Source: a virus
DNA: 27,781 bases
IMG/VR virus record: IMGVR_UViG_3300025438_000108
Location: 1 to 27,781 of that record
Strand: one strand, 5' to 3'
Position numbers and translations under genes: made by a program. This document shows positions 1 to 7,335 of the stretch, one piece after another (the first letter of the stretch is position 1; each line of letters opens with the position of its first letter). The notes under the pieces were generated by a model. That model was not told where the DNA came from. It saw only the letters and a list, made by a program, of their open reading frames with translations, and searched no databases.

Positions 1-1
1 A

Positions 2-1540
2 ACAAATCAAGTAGTTATAGGATATGATGCTACTGGTAACGGAAGTAACACAGTAACAATTGGTAATTCATCAATAACAGACAACTATTTTAATGGTAAT
101 GTAAGAGGCACAAACTTCATAGGCAATTGGAATGGAAAAACACTAGCAAATTTTAATGCTAAATACGATGCAACAAACTTCGGTAAGACACAAATCGATG
201 GTTTAGGAATAAATGCAGACAAATTAAATGGTTTAGATAGTAATGCTTTTGCTAAATTGAGTGGGGGAAATACTTTTAGTGGGGATAATTTTTTTAGTGA
301 TGAAGCTTATTTTGAAAACTATGTTGAATTTAATAATCAATCCGTTAGATTTGGGGAAACAGCGTATTTTGCAAAAGGGTTAAGAGTTGATTTAGATGTT
401 TTTTCATTAAGTTACTTGTCAGCTAATTATACTGATTTTTCTTACATTCAAAAAAAATATGTAGATGATAATTATCTAACTCCAACAGGCAATGGCTCAC
501 AACTTACAGGATTAAACGCAACAAATATAACCACAGGCACTTTAGCAGATGCAAGGTTGAGTGGCAATGTAGCACGTTTAAATGGAAGTAATAATCAAAA
601 CTTTGGGAGTGGTATTGCTACTTTTGGGGGTGATGCAATTATACACGCTGACACATTAATTGGTGGCGATTTGGATATGGGCGGCAACGATGTTAATCAA
701 GTAGCAACATTAACAGCAACACAAATACAAACAACAAATAATGGTAATGGTCAAAATGTTAAATTGGGTGACGACGCATGGATTGGCGATACTAATTTAG
801 CAAATGCATTTAGAGTACAAGGTGCACAATCCGCAAACCAAGGTTACATTGTGTTTGGCACCGCAAACAATACTGCATTAGGCCGTTCAGGTACTGGCGC
901 ATTAACGTATGGCGGCAATGCAATCTGGCATACTGGTAATTTAGCCGCACCTGCAACATTATCATCAGCTAACACATTTGCAGCACCGCAAACAATACAA
1001 AATGCTGACCAATCCCAAGCAAGATTAAAAATCAAAAACACAGGTGGCGGTGGTCGTGAATATCATTTGCTTGCTGGTGTGCACAATGCTACTCAAAATA
1101 ATTTTAGCATTTATGATGCTACTGCAAATGCCACCAGATTAATTGTTAATGCGTCTGGTAAAATATCAATAGGCAACACAAATGACACATACAATTTAGA
1201 TGTTACAGGAACTATTCGCGCAACTGGCGATATTACAGGAAACTCTGATGTTACATTAAAAACTAATATCAAGACATATGACAATGCACTGCATGTCATC
1301 AATGAATTACGAGGAGTATCATTTAATTGGAAAGCTTCTGGTGACGCAAGCATTGGTTTTATTGCCCAAGAACTTGAAGCAGTACTACCTGAATTGGTGC
1401 ATACTGATGAACATGGTATTAAATCTGTCGCGTACGGTAATGTTACTGCAGTAGTAGTAGAAGCAGTCAAAACATTAACTGCAGAAAACAAAGCACTTGA
1501 AGCAAGATTACTAAAAATAGAAAAACTACTAAAACAATAG
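2..1540 (+). CDS. Tail fibre protein with C-terminal peptidase S74 chaperone domain (5' partial)
   Basis: The frame is open from the left window edge, so the gene starts upstream; about 512 codons are visible. The sequence is low-complexity and rich in Gly, Asn, Thr and Ala, with repeating beta-type segments, as in trimeric tail fibres and spikes. The last 98 codons (from the Ser codon at 1244-1246) match the peptidase S74 intramolecular chaperone: a Ser-Asp start, then an LKTNI segment, an ELRGVSFNW segment, GFIAQELEAVLPELV, and a final coiled coil (AENKALEARLLKIEKLL). In this family the chaperone assists trimerisation and is cut off before the conserved Ser. An internal TTG at 257 is not needed as a start. 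Codon use in the second half (more GGC, CGT, GCA) differs from neighbours, and three of the four CATG sites in the window lie here, so this part may have been exchanged. S74 assignment is secure; the fibre role is inferred. Confidence 0.88.
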   Translation, partial: TNQVVIGYDATGNGSNTVTIGNSSITDNYFNGNVRGTNFIGNWNGKTLANFNAKYDATNFGKTQIDGLGINADKLNGLDSNAFAKLSGGNTFSGDNFFSDEAYFENYVEFNNQSVRFGETAYFAKGLRVDLDVFSLSYLSANYTDFSYIQKKYVDDNYLTPTGNGSQLTGLNATNITTGTLADARLSGNVARLNGSNNQNFGSGIATFGGDAIIHADTLIGGDLDMGGNDVNQVATLTATQIQTTNNGNGQNVKLGDDAWIGDTNLANAFRVQGAQSANQGYIVFGTANNTALGRSGTGALTYGGNAIWHTGNLAAPATLSSANTFAAPQTIQNADQSQARLKIKNTGGGGREYHLLAGVHNATQNNFSIYDATANATRLIVNASGKISIGNTNDTYNLDVTGTIRATGDITGNSDVTLKTNIKTYDNALHVINELRGVSFNWKASGDASIGFIAQELEAVLPELVHTDEHGIKSVAYGNVTAVVVEAVKTLTAENKALEARLLKIEKLLKQ

Positions 1541-1571
1541 GAATTGTATCTGGTATAATTATTCTAATAAT

Positions 1572-1620
1572 TTTGTTCTATAAACATATTTCGCAGTTTA
1601 TATAGCTTTGACTATATTTG
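1572..1620 (+). promoter_or_regulatory. Possible promoter upstream of the 1655 gene
   Basis: TTTGTTCTATAAACA at 1572-1586 resembles the phage palindromic promoter box with a one-base insertion. Two -7-like boxes follow: TAGCTTTG (1603-1610) and TATATTTG (1613-1620). The distance from the TTG is 27 nt or more, longer than the roughly 19-20 nt seen elsewhere, so this is a weak or differently built promoter. Confidence 0.35.
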
Positions 1621-1654
1621 TAGCATTAATAATAAATAAAAATCCAAAGACACA

Positions 1655-2089
1655 ATGGGAACAATTAAAAAAACTTACGCCGAAATTCAAGCGTTTAGAG
1701 GGGTTGCAGAAAGCGTAACTCAAATGAACAAAGAGAAAGAAACTAAAGACGATATTCGTTTAAAGTTTGCTCTTAAAAAAATGCTTAACAAAACTAAAGC
1801 TCATCAATCTAACTACCAAGAACAGCTAGAAGAAAAAAGAGTTGACTTATGTTTAACTGACAGCGAGGGAGCAGTCGTTATAGACAAAGAGGGTAAATAC
1901 AAATTCACTCCAGAAAATTCTAAAAAGGTAGCAAAAGAAGCTAAAAAACTTTCTGAAAAAGAAGTAGAAATAGAGCCTCATATTGTATCTATTCCTAAAG
2001 ATTTTCCTTTTAGCGTTATCCAATATTTAGAGGGCTTCGTATTTAAAGAAGTTACAGAAGAAGAAATGTTAAAAGCATTAGAAAAATAA
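1655..2089 (+). CDS. Unknown protein between two fibre genes
   Basis: A 144-residue, highly charged and mainly helical protein (many Lys and Glu), with no signal peptide or membrane segment. The middle (about 45-65) and the stretch around 95-108 look like amphipathic helices. The C-terminus has a short hydrophobic segment (FPFSVIQYLEGFVF, about 117-130) followed by acidic residues. I do not recognise a family. It lies between a fibre and a second fibre-like gene and starts in an A-rich context (ACACAATG) without a Shine-Dalgarno. It might be a fibre assembly or tail accessory factor, but nothing in the sequence proves this. The strong hairpin at 2099-2124 closes the gene. Confidence 0.75.
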   Translation: MGTIKKTYAEIQAFRGVAESVTQMNKEKETKDDIRLKFALKKMLNKTKAHQSNYQEQLEEKRVDLCLTDSEGAVVIDKEGKYKFTPENSKKVAKEAKKLSEKEVEIEPHIVSIPKDFPFSVIQYLEGFVFKEVTEEEMLKALEK

Positions 2090-2098
2090 AAAATAATT

Positions 2099-2124
2099 GC
2101 CTAGAGTATTAATTTACTCTAGGC
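2099..2124. terminator. 10-bp perfect hairpin between 1655 gene and the 788-aa fibre gene
   Basis: GCCTAGAGTA (2099-2108) pairs perfectly with TACTCTAGGC (2115-2124) around the loop TTAATT. On the plus strand it is followed by TAAAAATATT rather than a T-run, so it is not a textbook intrinsic terminator in the direction of transcription. On the minus strand it would be followed by an AATTATTTTTTA tract. It may terminate antisense transcription, protect an mRNA end, or mark a processing site. Confidence 0.55.
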
Positions 2125-2140
2125 TAAAAATATTAACAAA

Positions 2141-4507
2141 ATGGCTCAAAAGAGGTTCTGGAATTTTAAAGATGACGATTTAACTATTTCTATTAATCAA
2201 TGGCTAATAGGTCTTATTGATAGCGGTAGGTATAGAGGTTATGACGGAACTTTAGATAATACTATGGTCTTAAAACTGCACCATAATACTACTGGTGCTA
2301 TCTTGGTTAATAAGACAGGAAATTGGAGTGATAAGTATGGAATTGTCCGTACAAAACAAGGTACTATAATTCAAGAGTATGACCCAATACAATTAGCTGT
2401 AGATACTACAGAAGATAAGTTCCATAGAAGAGACTTAATTGTACTTAACCACGAATACATAGAAACAGTAGGAGGTCAAACTGCTTACTATTCTATAATT
2501 AAGGGCAGAGAAGTTCCAATTAATGCTTTAGCAGTAACTCCTTTGTTACCAGATGAAGAAAAGCAAGTAATTATAGGAGAACTATATTTACCAAGTAATA
2601 CAGACCAATTAAATAACGTCAATGTTACCTATACTCCTGCCAAACAGCCTAGATTTGGAAACCACGTAGAGTTTATAGAAAAATCAGATGGTTTCTTTAT
2701 TACAGATTTAGATGCACGTTCTAATAGAATTATCAATTTAGAAAATCCTACAGAAGAGCAAGATGCAGCTACTAAATTTTACGTTGACCAAGCCATTTTA
2801 AATAATGTAGTTTGGGCATCAGAAATAAAGAGAGGTATTGCAAAATTAGCAACCTCTGCCGATATTATAGCAGGAACAGACCACAGTAAAATTCTAACTA
2901 CATTAAAATTTTTAGAGGCTTATTTATTAAAAAGGGCTACACAATCGGAAGCAAATAATGATACACAAGATTTAAAATTTATAACTCCTAAAACTCTAGC
3001 AAATAGAACAAGTACGGAAACTCGTAAAGGGGTTGCCAAAGTTGCTACTATAGCAGAGGCTAAAGCAGGAGAAAACGATGCTACTATAATTACTCCTTTT
3101 AAATTAAGAAAAGCGTTGCCTTTATATCCAGTTACTGTAGAATTAGGTAGTTGGGGTATATCTGGTGTTGCTCCTTATACTCATTTAGTAAATCACGGAT
3201 TAGGCGGTTTATGGGACAAGGTAGTAAGTGCCAGTTTAATTATGATTGAAGATGATAATTCGAGTAGATATTTAAGCACTATAGAAGATATTGAAATTGG
3301 ACCTACACAAGCAGAAATAATACTGTCTAAAATTAAGTCTGGTGCAGATTTTAATGCTACTGGATTTAATAGAGGTTTTATTTCGTTTTGGATTAAAGAA
3401 GATTTACCTACTATCACAGATATTTTAATTGTGAATGCAGGACAAGATACCGAAAGTACTTTCATTTCTACAGATACTAAATTTGCCTTTGTGTCTGGGT
3501 TTGCGGAAGCGATAGGTTCTCCTATAACTTCTTTAGCTTGGACTTGTACTTCTAAACCTACAGGAGCGGTAGTATCATTTGAAGATATAGACCAAGTAGA
3601 AACTAGAATATCTTTAGACATTTATGGAGATTATACGTTTGTTCTAACTGCTACAAATGGAAATGGGGACACTCAATCGGACTCTGTAGTAGTTAAAATA
3701 TTAGAACAAACAAATACTGCACCAGTAATTAATGATATATTAAATCAAGGAACAGCTAGTATAGATGCAACTCACGAGGGAGTTCCAGTTCCTATTGACG
3801 GGTGGAAAAAAATTAGTGTGGCCATAGATGCTACTGATGTGGATGGAGATACTTTAACTTACACTATACAAGAAGTAGATAGTTACGATTTTGTTAGTGG
3901 CACTTATGGAAATCCAGTAGTCGGAAGTTCTATAGAAGTAGAGCAGGGTACTTTACCAAATGCTTTTACTATTAGAGGTTTAAGATTAGACGGTATGCAA
4001 ACTCCTTTAGCAGATGGTGGAGGTTTTTATTACTTTACAGCAACTGCAAATGATGGAAATGGCGGAACTCATACTAAAGGATTTAGAGCAGAAATAGTCC
4101 CAGAGGAGGTTATATTTACTCCAGTATTCTTTATGTCAAATAGTCCCAATAATTCTAATGCAGACTACGACTATTCCGGTTCTTTAATACTAAATCCAGT
4201 AAGTCAAGTTACTAGACTTACTGCTGTAATAAGCGGTATAAATAACAACGGATCAAATCAATTTGATAGATTTGGAGTTTTATTAGAAATAGGAACTACT
4301 GGTAGCCTATTTACTACTGGTACTTACGATGTTCCAAATTCTGTTCTTGCTAGTTCTATTCCTTTGAGATTTACTCTAACAGAAGGTGCAACACAAGATA
4401 ACTCGCAAGGCTTCCTTTCTGCTACAGTAACTTTTAGAGCCTATAACGGAAATGGAGACTTAATAGGAACTCATACGATAGGAATAACAAAAGGACAGAT
4501 TGATTAA
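2141..4507 (+). CDS. Large fibre / receptor-binding-like structural protein with Ig-like domains
   Basis: This 788-residue protein has a modular structure. Residues 1-200 form an N-terminal baseplate or tail-attachment-like part. Residues about 198-220 carry NLENPTEEQDAATKFYVDQA, a phrase typical of phage fibre shafts, and related KGVAKVAT/KGIAKLAT repeats follow at about 230-310. Residues about 425-520 resemble a PKD/Ig-like beta sandwich (VNAGQDTES through YTFVLTATNGNGD). Residues about 524-650 resemble a cadherin-like or Ig domain (TDVDGDTLTYTI, then FTATANDGNGGTH). The last 130 or so residues form another beta-rich module. Ig-like folds on phage virions commonly bind cell-surface glycans. 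The gene follows a strong hairpin and begins in an A-rich context. No enzymatic motif is visible. The structural role is well supported by composition and context; receptor binding is inferred. Confidence 0.8.
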   Translation: MAQKRFWNFKDDDLTISINQWLIGLIDSGRYRGYDGTLDNTMVLKLHHNTTGAILVNKTGNWSDKYGIVRTKQGTIIQEYDPIQLAVDTTEDKFHRRDLIVLNHEYIETVGGQTAYYSIIKGREVPINALAVTPLLPDEEKQVIIGELYLPSNTDQLNNVNVTYTPAKQPRFGNHVEFIEKSDGFFITDLDARSNRIINLENPTEEQDAATKFYVDQAILNNVVWASEIKRGIAKLATSADIIAGTDHSKILTTLKFLEAYLLKRATQSEANNDTQDLKFITPKTLANRTSTETRKGVAKVATIAEAKAGENDATIITPFKLRKALPLYPVTVELGSWGISGVAPYTHLVNHGLGGLWDKVVSASLIMIEDDNSSRYLSTIEDIEIGPTQAEIILSKIKSGADFNATGFNRGFISFWIKEDLPTITDILIVNAGQDTESTFISTDTKFAFVSGFAEAIGSPITSLAWTCTSKPTGAVVSFEDIDQVETRISLDIYGDYTFVLTATNGNGDTQSDSVVVKILEQTNTAPVINDILNQGTASIDATHEGVPVPIDGWKKISVAIDATDVDGDTLTYTIQEVDSYDFVSGTYGNPVVGSSIEVEQGTLPNAFTIRGLRLDGMQTPLADGGGFYYFTATANDGNGGTHTKGFRAEIVPEEVIFTPVFFMSNSPNNSNADYDYSGSLILNPVSQVTRLTAVISGINNNGSNQFDRFGVLLEIGTTGSLFTTGTYDVPNSVLASSIPLRFTLTEGATQDNSQGFLSATVTFRAYNGNGDLIGTHTIGITKGQID

Positions 4508-4536
4508 CATAGAAACCAAAACACCCCCTTTAGAAT

Positions 4537-4908
4537 ATGAAGAACTTATTAATATTTATGCAAATAAACCCTGCAGATGCAGCAGACGTAAAAACTATTT
4601 TAGTATGGATTGTTAGTTCTTTATTAGTAGGCTCTGGAATAGTGGTTAGGTATTTATGGAAACAAAACGATGATAGAATAAAAGATTTTAAACAAGAAAT
4701 ATCTGATTTAAAAACTAAATTAGATACAGAAGAAAAATATAACAAAGGACAGGCTCTGGCTAATATCGTTATGATAACTGATGTTCAGAATTTATTAAGA
4801 AGCCAATCAAAAACTCATAGTGAAAATGCCAGTATTTTAAAAGCTAACGATGAAATCCTAAAAACTAACGCAGATAGATTAGAAGATTTACACAAAAAAG
4901 TTACCTAA
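4537..4908 (+). CDS. Holin-like protein: one membrane segment plus coiled coil
   Basis: The protein has 123 residues, with one strongly hydrophobic segment at about 20-40 (TILVWIVSSLLVGSGIVVRYL) followed by a basic WKQNDDRIKDFKQ stretch. A long charged helix at about 45-120 contains heptad-like leucines. One membrane helix with a charged cytoplasmic coiled coil resembles BhlA/UviB-type holins, and also membrane-anchored tail accessory proteins. An alternative start is Met8 (4558). It lies 30 bp after the fibre gene and 10 bp before the cupin gene. The endolysin and spanin-like genes are 19 kb away, so a holin role is only a possibility. Confidence 0.6.
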   Translation: MKNLLIFMQINPADAADVKTILVWIVSSLLVGSGIVVRYLWKQNDDRIKDFKQEISDLKTKLDTEEKYNKGQALANIVMITDVQNLLRSQSKTHSENASILKANDEILKTNADRLEDLHKKVT

Positions 4909-4917
4909 TAAAAATAT

Positions 4918-5376
4918 ATGGACACAAAATCAATGTTAAGTAAAACTAGAGCATTATGGGATTTGCAGGTTTATGCAAATTTTCAAGATGTTCCTAGGGT
5001 TTCAATACCTCTTATTCCTTTACAATGGGAATTGTTCCCATTCAGTAAAACAGATTATTGGAAATTTATACCGACTACCGATAGTGATGATAGAACTAGT
5101 TGTTTGTATAGAATTTCTCCAAAAGGTATATTCACTACTCATATTCACGCTAAAAGCAGCGAAACTATTACTTTACTCACTCCCAATGGGAGATTAAAAA
5201 TAGTAGACGAAGATGGTACTAGATATTTAGAATATGGAGAAAGTTATACTATACCTAAAGGTATGATGCACGCAGTAGAAAATATGTGCGACTTTATGTT
5301 AGAAATTAGAGTAGATTGGTGTCCCTCTATGAAAGGATGGGAAGCCAACTTCACAGAAAAAGAAGATACCGAATAA
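4918..5376 (+). CDS. Cupin-fold protein with complete metal-binding motifs
   Basis: The protein has 152 residues and a single conserved cupin barrel. Cupin motif 1 is exact: G70-x4-H75-x-H77-x4-E82 and G91. Motif 2 is also exact: G107-x5-P113-x-G115-x2-H118-x3-N122. His75, His77, Glu82 and His118 are the expected ligands of a divalent metal. The N-terminal 60 residues contain several aromatic residues (WDLQVY, QWELFPF, DYWKF) that could line a substrate pocket. Cupins include sugar isomerases, dioxygenases and sugar-binding proteins, and sequence alone does not choose among them. Its position directly after fibre and membrane protein genes hints at a role at the virion or host surface, or in host sugar metabolism, but this is inference. 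Confidence 0.85.
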   Translation: MDTKSMLSKTRALWDLQVYANFQDVPRVSIPLIPLQWELFPFSKTDYWKFIPTTDSDDRTSCLYRISPKGIFTTHIHAKSSETITLLTPNGRLKIVDEDGTRYLEYGESYTIPKGMMHAVENMCDFMLEIRVDWCPSMKGWEANFTEKEDTE

Positions 5377-5390
5377 GCCTTTATAATTTG

Positions 5391-5422
5391 TTTGTTTATA
5401 AACAAAATTTTTTGTACCTTTG
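5391..5422 (+). promoter_or_regulatory. Palindrome-type phage promoter, copy 1
   Basis: A perfect 16-bp palindrome TTTGTTTATAAACAAA (5391-5406) contains the -33 TTTG. The -7 box TACCTTTG is at 5415-5422, with a 20-nt spacer. The predicted start is near 5426, giving a short A-rich leader before the ATG at 5443. It fits the Bacteroidota vegetative promoter pattern. Confidence 0.9.
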
Positions 5423-5442
5423 AAGTATAAAAAATAAATAAA

Positions 5443-6075
5443 ATGCAAAAACAAGCAGAAAACATCATTTTAAGCGGTATTGGATTAACTAGAAGCGTAT
5501 TTATCAATGGAGAAGAGATAAAGCCTCCAGAGGGTTCTAAATTCGATTGGGGCTATGTAGGAGATAGTACTTCTAACCTAGCTTACGAAATTCTTTGTCA
5601 AGAATACGGAAGTGCGTGTGCTAACGTTACCCATAAAGAATTTACGCAAGTAGTAGTAGCGTGTTTACCGTCTGGAAATTTTAATGCAGTTATCAATATG
5701 CAAAAATGGATAGACTGGCATGACAATCCTAGTGAACTTAAAAAGCATCCTTTCGCTTTAATGGAGTTGAATATTACAGAAAATCTAAAGATTAGTAAAT
5801 TTTTAGATTTACCTAACAACGACATCAAGACCGCAAACTTCAAAAAAGGAACTATAGAGTATGCAGAACTTCTAAAATTAGAAGAGTATAATATGCTCTT
5901 CGAACTCAACAGATATTACGAAAGTAAAACTACTACAATGGACATAAATAACACTACTAGAAAAGTGTGGGCCAGTCTTAAAAAGAGTACGTTTGAAGAT
6001 GCTTATGTCTATGAAAATGGTATGGGTAAGTTAATAGAATTTGAGGGACATAAAATTGAAGAGTATGACATTTAA
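5443..6075 (+). CDS. Unknown protein with DUF6166-like N-terminus
   Basis: The protein has 210 residues. The N-terminal part (about 17-52: RSVFINGEEI, then FDWGYVGDSTSNLAYEIL) resembles the DUF6166 family, small phage and plasmid proteins that share a V-x-x-NG-(E/x)-L/I ... F-x-WGY-x-G-x-x-x-x-LA-x-x-IL pattern. The remaining 150 residues are helical and charged without a family I recognise. It is the first gene of the unit driven by promoter copy 1, and its last codons overlap the next gene (start at 6065). No catalytic motif is visible. The DUF6166 match is from memory of the pattern. Confidence 0.75.
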   Translation: MQKQAENIILSGIGLTRSVFINGEEIKPPEGSKFDWGYVGDSTSNLAYEILCQEYGSACANVTHKEFTQVVVACLPSGNFNAVINMQKWIDWHDNPSELKKHPFALMELNITENLKISKFLDLPNNDIKTANFKKGTIEYAELLKLEEYNMLFELNRYYESKTTTMDINNTTRKVWASLKKSTFEDAYVYENGMGKLIEFEGHKIEEYDI

Positions 6076-6418
6076 CCAAAAAGATTTAGAACCGCTAAAA
6101 GAAGCCTATAATAGAGCCTTGATGCTACATAATCACGACTTTACATACAAAGGACAACAAGTACCTACTTCTTATGCTAAATATTGTATTGAGTATTTAC
6201 ATCAACCAGTAGAAGAAGTAGAAATAGCTTCTAGGATGTCAGAAGCGGTTAATTTACTTAAAAAAGCATCTAACGATATGTTAGCAATTATTCATATTCC
6301 AGTAGATCAAAAAACACTACCAGTATTATGCCTAAAAGTGGACAATAAATTAGAACCATTGTTTTTAGGTATAAATTCAGAACAAATAGAACAAATACTA
6401 AAACACAAACTACCGTAA
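6065..6418 (+). CDS. Unknown 117-residue protein
   Basis: The start is taken at ATG 6065 (MTFNQKDLEPL), which overlaps the previous stop by 11 bp. The frame can be extended to a TTG at 6041, but that would only lengthen the overlap. The first 75 residues look helical (LKEAYNRALMLHNHDF; IEYLHQPVEEVEIASRMSEAVNLLKKA). The rest alternates hydrophobic residues like beta strands (MLAIIHIPV, LPVLCLKV, LEPLFLGI). I recognise no family. The TAA stop (6416-6418) lies inside the first palindromic repeat of the following intergenic region. Confidence 0.7.
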   Translation: MTFNQKDLEPLKEAYNRALMLHNHDFTYKGQQVPTSYAKYCIEYLHQPVEEVEIASRMSEAVNLLKKASNDMLAIIHIPVDQKTLPVLCLKVDNKLEPLFLGINSEQIEQILKHKLP

Positions 6419-6517
6419 GCGGTGGTTTTGATATTTGTTTTATATACCACTTACGGTAATCTAAATTTTTTATATACCGTAAGTGGTACTCTAAATTTTT
6501 TATATACCGTTTACGGT
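6412..6517. repeat. Four 12-bp palindromic iterons at 34/30/30-bp spacing
   Basis: The units are ACCGTAAGCGGT (6412-6423), ACCACTTACGGT (6446-6457), ACCGTAAGTGGT (6476-6487) and ACCGTTTACGGT (6506-6517). Units 2 and 3 are exact inverted copies, and with flanks they give a 14-bp perfect stem (6445-6458 with 6475-6488). The last three are each preceded by TATAT, and units 3 and 4 are also preceded by CTAAATTTTTT. A 30-bp period puts them on one face of the helix, as for protein-binding iterons. Confidence 0.85.
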
Positions 6518-6709
6518 GGTTTTATTTAAACCTTAATTTTAGTGAATTTTTAACTTTTTTATGTTTTTATTTGTACTTTACCCCTATTTTTATTATTTTT
6601 GTGGGGTAATTGGAGGGGGTTTGGAAACCTAATTTTAGGGTATATATATATAAATATATACCCCATTGGATTTCCAGTCTCTAAATCCCAATAAAATCAA
6701 TACCAAAAA
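6419..6709. other. Non-coding palindrome-rich region, candidate replication origin
   Basis: This is the longest gene-free stretch (291 bp). It holds the iterons described separately; TTACCCC/GGGGTAA arms (6578-6584 and 6603-6609, 18-nt gap); short hairpins GGTTTGGAAACC and CCTAATTTTAGG; and an AT cruciform (6638-6663) bracketed by TGGAAA and TTTCCA. The stretch is very A+T rich and lies between structural genes and the helicase/primase genes. Iterons plus an AT-rich unwinding-like tract resemble an origin. Transcription termination or attenuation is the alternative. It has not been tested against known origins. Confidence 0.5.
6638..6663. repeat. AT-rich perfect inverted repeat (cruciform-prone)
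   Basis: GGGTATATAT (6638-6647) and ATATATACCC (6654-6663) are perfect 10-bp arms around ATATAA. Outer TGGAAA and TTTCCA can extend the structure after internal loops. It lies 46 bp before the HNH gene. Confidence 0.8.
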
Positions 6710-7213
6710 ATGAAATTTAATATAATAAAAAATTTTTCTAAATATAGTATTTCAGAAAAAGGAAAAGTTAAGAATATTAGGCAAGATAAATTAAGAAAAT
6801 TCAATAAAACTAAAAAAGGATATTTGAAAGTTTGTATTTACTCTGACCTTGGAAAGATGCATAATTTACCAGTACATAGGCTTGTTTGGGAAACCTACAA
6901 AGGAAAAATAAAAGGCATAATTAACCACAAAGATTTAGATAAAACTAATAATCACATTGATAATCTCGAAGATATAACCGTAAGAGAAAACAACTTGCAT
7001 TGGATTAAAAATACAGAAAAAAAGTTTAAATCAAAATTCACTGGATTAAGAAAAAAGAAAAATGGTTATTTCAGAGCGAGGTTGATGTACAGAGGAAAAG
7101 TTTACGAAACAGATAGAAAAAAAGAAGAAGATGCTTTTCAATGGTATCTTGATAAATGCAAGGAACTGGGCATATCTACGAAGTATGTCAGAGGAAAGTA
7201 TAAAAATAGTTGA
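6710..7213 (+). CDS. Free-standing HNH homing endonuclease with AP2-like DNA-binding domain
   Basis: The protein has 167 residues. The N-terminal 10-25 (FSKYSISEKGKVKNI) looks like the NUMOD4 motif. An HNH_3-type nuclease core follows, with His56 (VHRLVW), the Asn72-His73 pair (INHKD) and Asn85 (NHIDNLE), which fit the beta-beta-alpha metal site. Residues about 108-150 (FTGLRKKKNGYFRARLMYRGK, then EDAFQWYLDKCKEL) match the AP2-like DNA-binding repeat common in such phage endonucleases. The family cuts a specific DNA site and promotes its own spread between phages. It sits between the candidate origin and a structured RNA and helicase gene, so its recognition site may be in that junction. It does not interrupt a recognisable gene. 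Confidence 0.9.
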   Translation: MKFNIIKNFSKYSISEKGKVKNIRQDKLRKFNKTKKGYLKVCIYSDLGKMHNLPVHRLVWETYKGKIKGIINHKDLDKTNNHIDNLEDITVRENNLHWIKNTEKKFKSKFTGLRKKKNGYFRARLMYRGKVYETDRKKEEDAFQWYLDKCKELGISTKYVRGKYKNS

Positions 7214-7220
7214 AATTAAA

Positions 7221-7253
7221 TTTGTTTGTTTAAATAAAAAATTTATATATTTG
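7221..7253 (+). promoter_or_regulatory. Bacteroidota-type promoter for the structured RNA / helicase unit
   Basis: TTTGTTTGTTTAAATAAA (7221-7238) offers TTTG at 7221 or 7225; the -7 box TATATTTG is at 7246-7253, with spacers of 21 or 17 nt. It is a degenerate form of the phage palindromic promoter, and its TATATTTGCA box resembles host housekeeping promoters. Confidence 0.65.
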
Positions 7254-7263
7254 CAACGTACAA

Positions 7264-7335
7264 GAAAAAGTCGGTGTAGCTATTGCACTTGCATAGTAGG
7301 AATTTTTGACTGGGTTCTTACACCGATACTTTTTC
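7264..7335 (+). ncRNA. Structured RNA: 15-bp stem with 40-nt folded loop
   Basis: The outer stem pairs GAAAAAGT (7264-7271) with ACTTTTTC (7328-7335) and CGGTGTA (7272-7278) with TACACCG (7319-7325); only a 2-nt AT bulge interrupts it. The 40-nt loop can form a small CTAT/ATAG hairpin. Predicted transcription starts only a few bases upstream (about 7257), so the fold would be at the RNA 5' end. The 3' strand ends in a T-run (ACTTTTTCAATTT), which could terminate transcription. It may be a stand-alone small RNA or a leader that attenuates the helicase operon. It does not fit a tRNA. Confidence 0.55.

Noticed and set aside
1111-1491. Minus-strand open frame of 126 codons
   Set aside because: It mirrors the S74 fibre gene in another frame, has no promoter or start context, and its protein is low-complexity. 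All other minus-strand frames fail for the same reasons; no minus-strand gene is supported in the window.
1547-1580. AT-only hairpin (AATTATT/AATAATT) after the fibre gene as a terminator
   Set aside because: It has no G-C pairs and a 2-nt loop; it is too weak to call.
6041-6064. TTG start for the 125-codon version of the 6065 gene
   Set aside because: ATG 6065 is available with a short overlap, as in most gene pairs here.
6412-6517. CRISPR array
   Set aside because: Repeats are only 12 bp, imperfect and inverted relative to each other, and the 'spacers' are near-identical AT sequence.
7264-7335. tRNA-like appearance of the stem with GGTTC near its 3' side
   Set aside because: Only 40 nt lie between the 7-bp arms, no T-arm stem forms around GGTTC, and no anticodon arm is possible.
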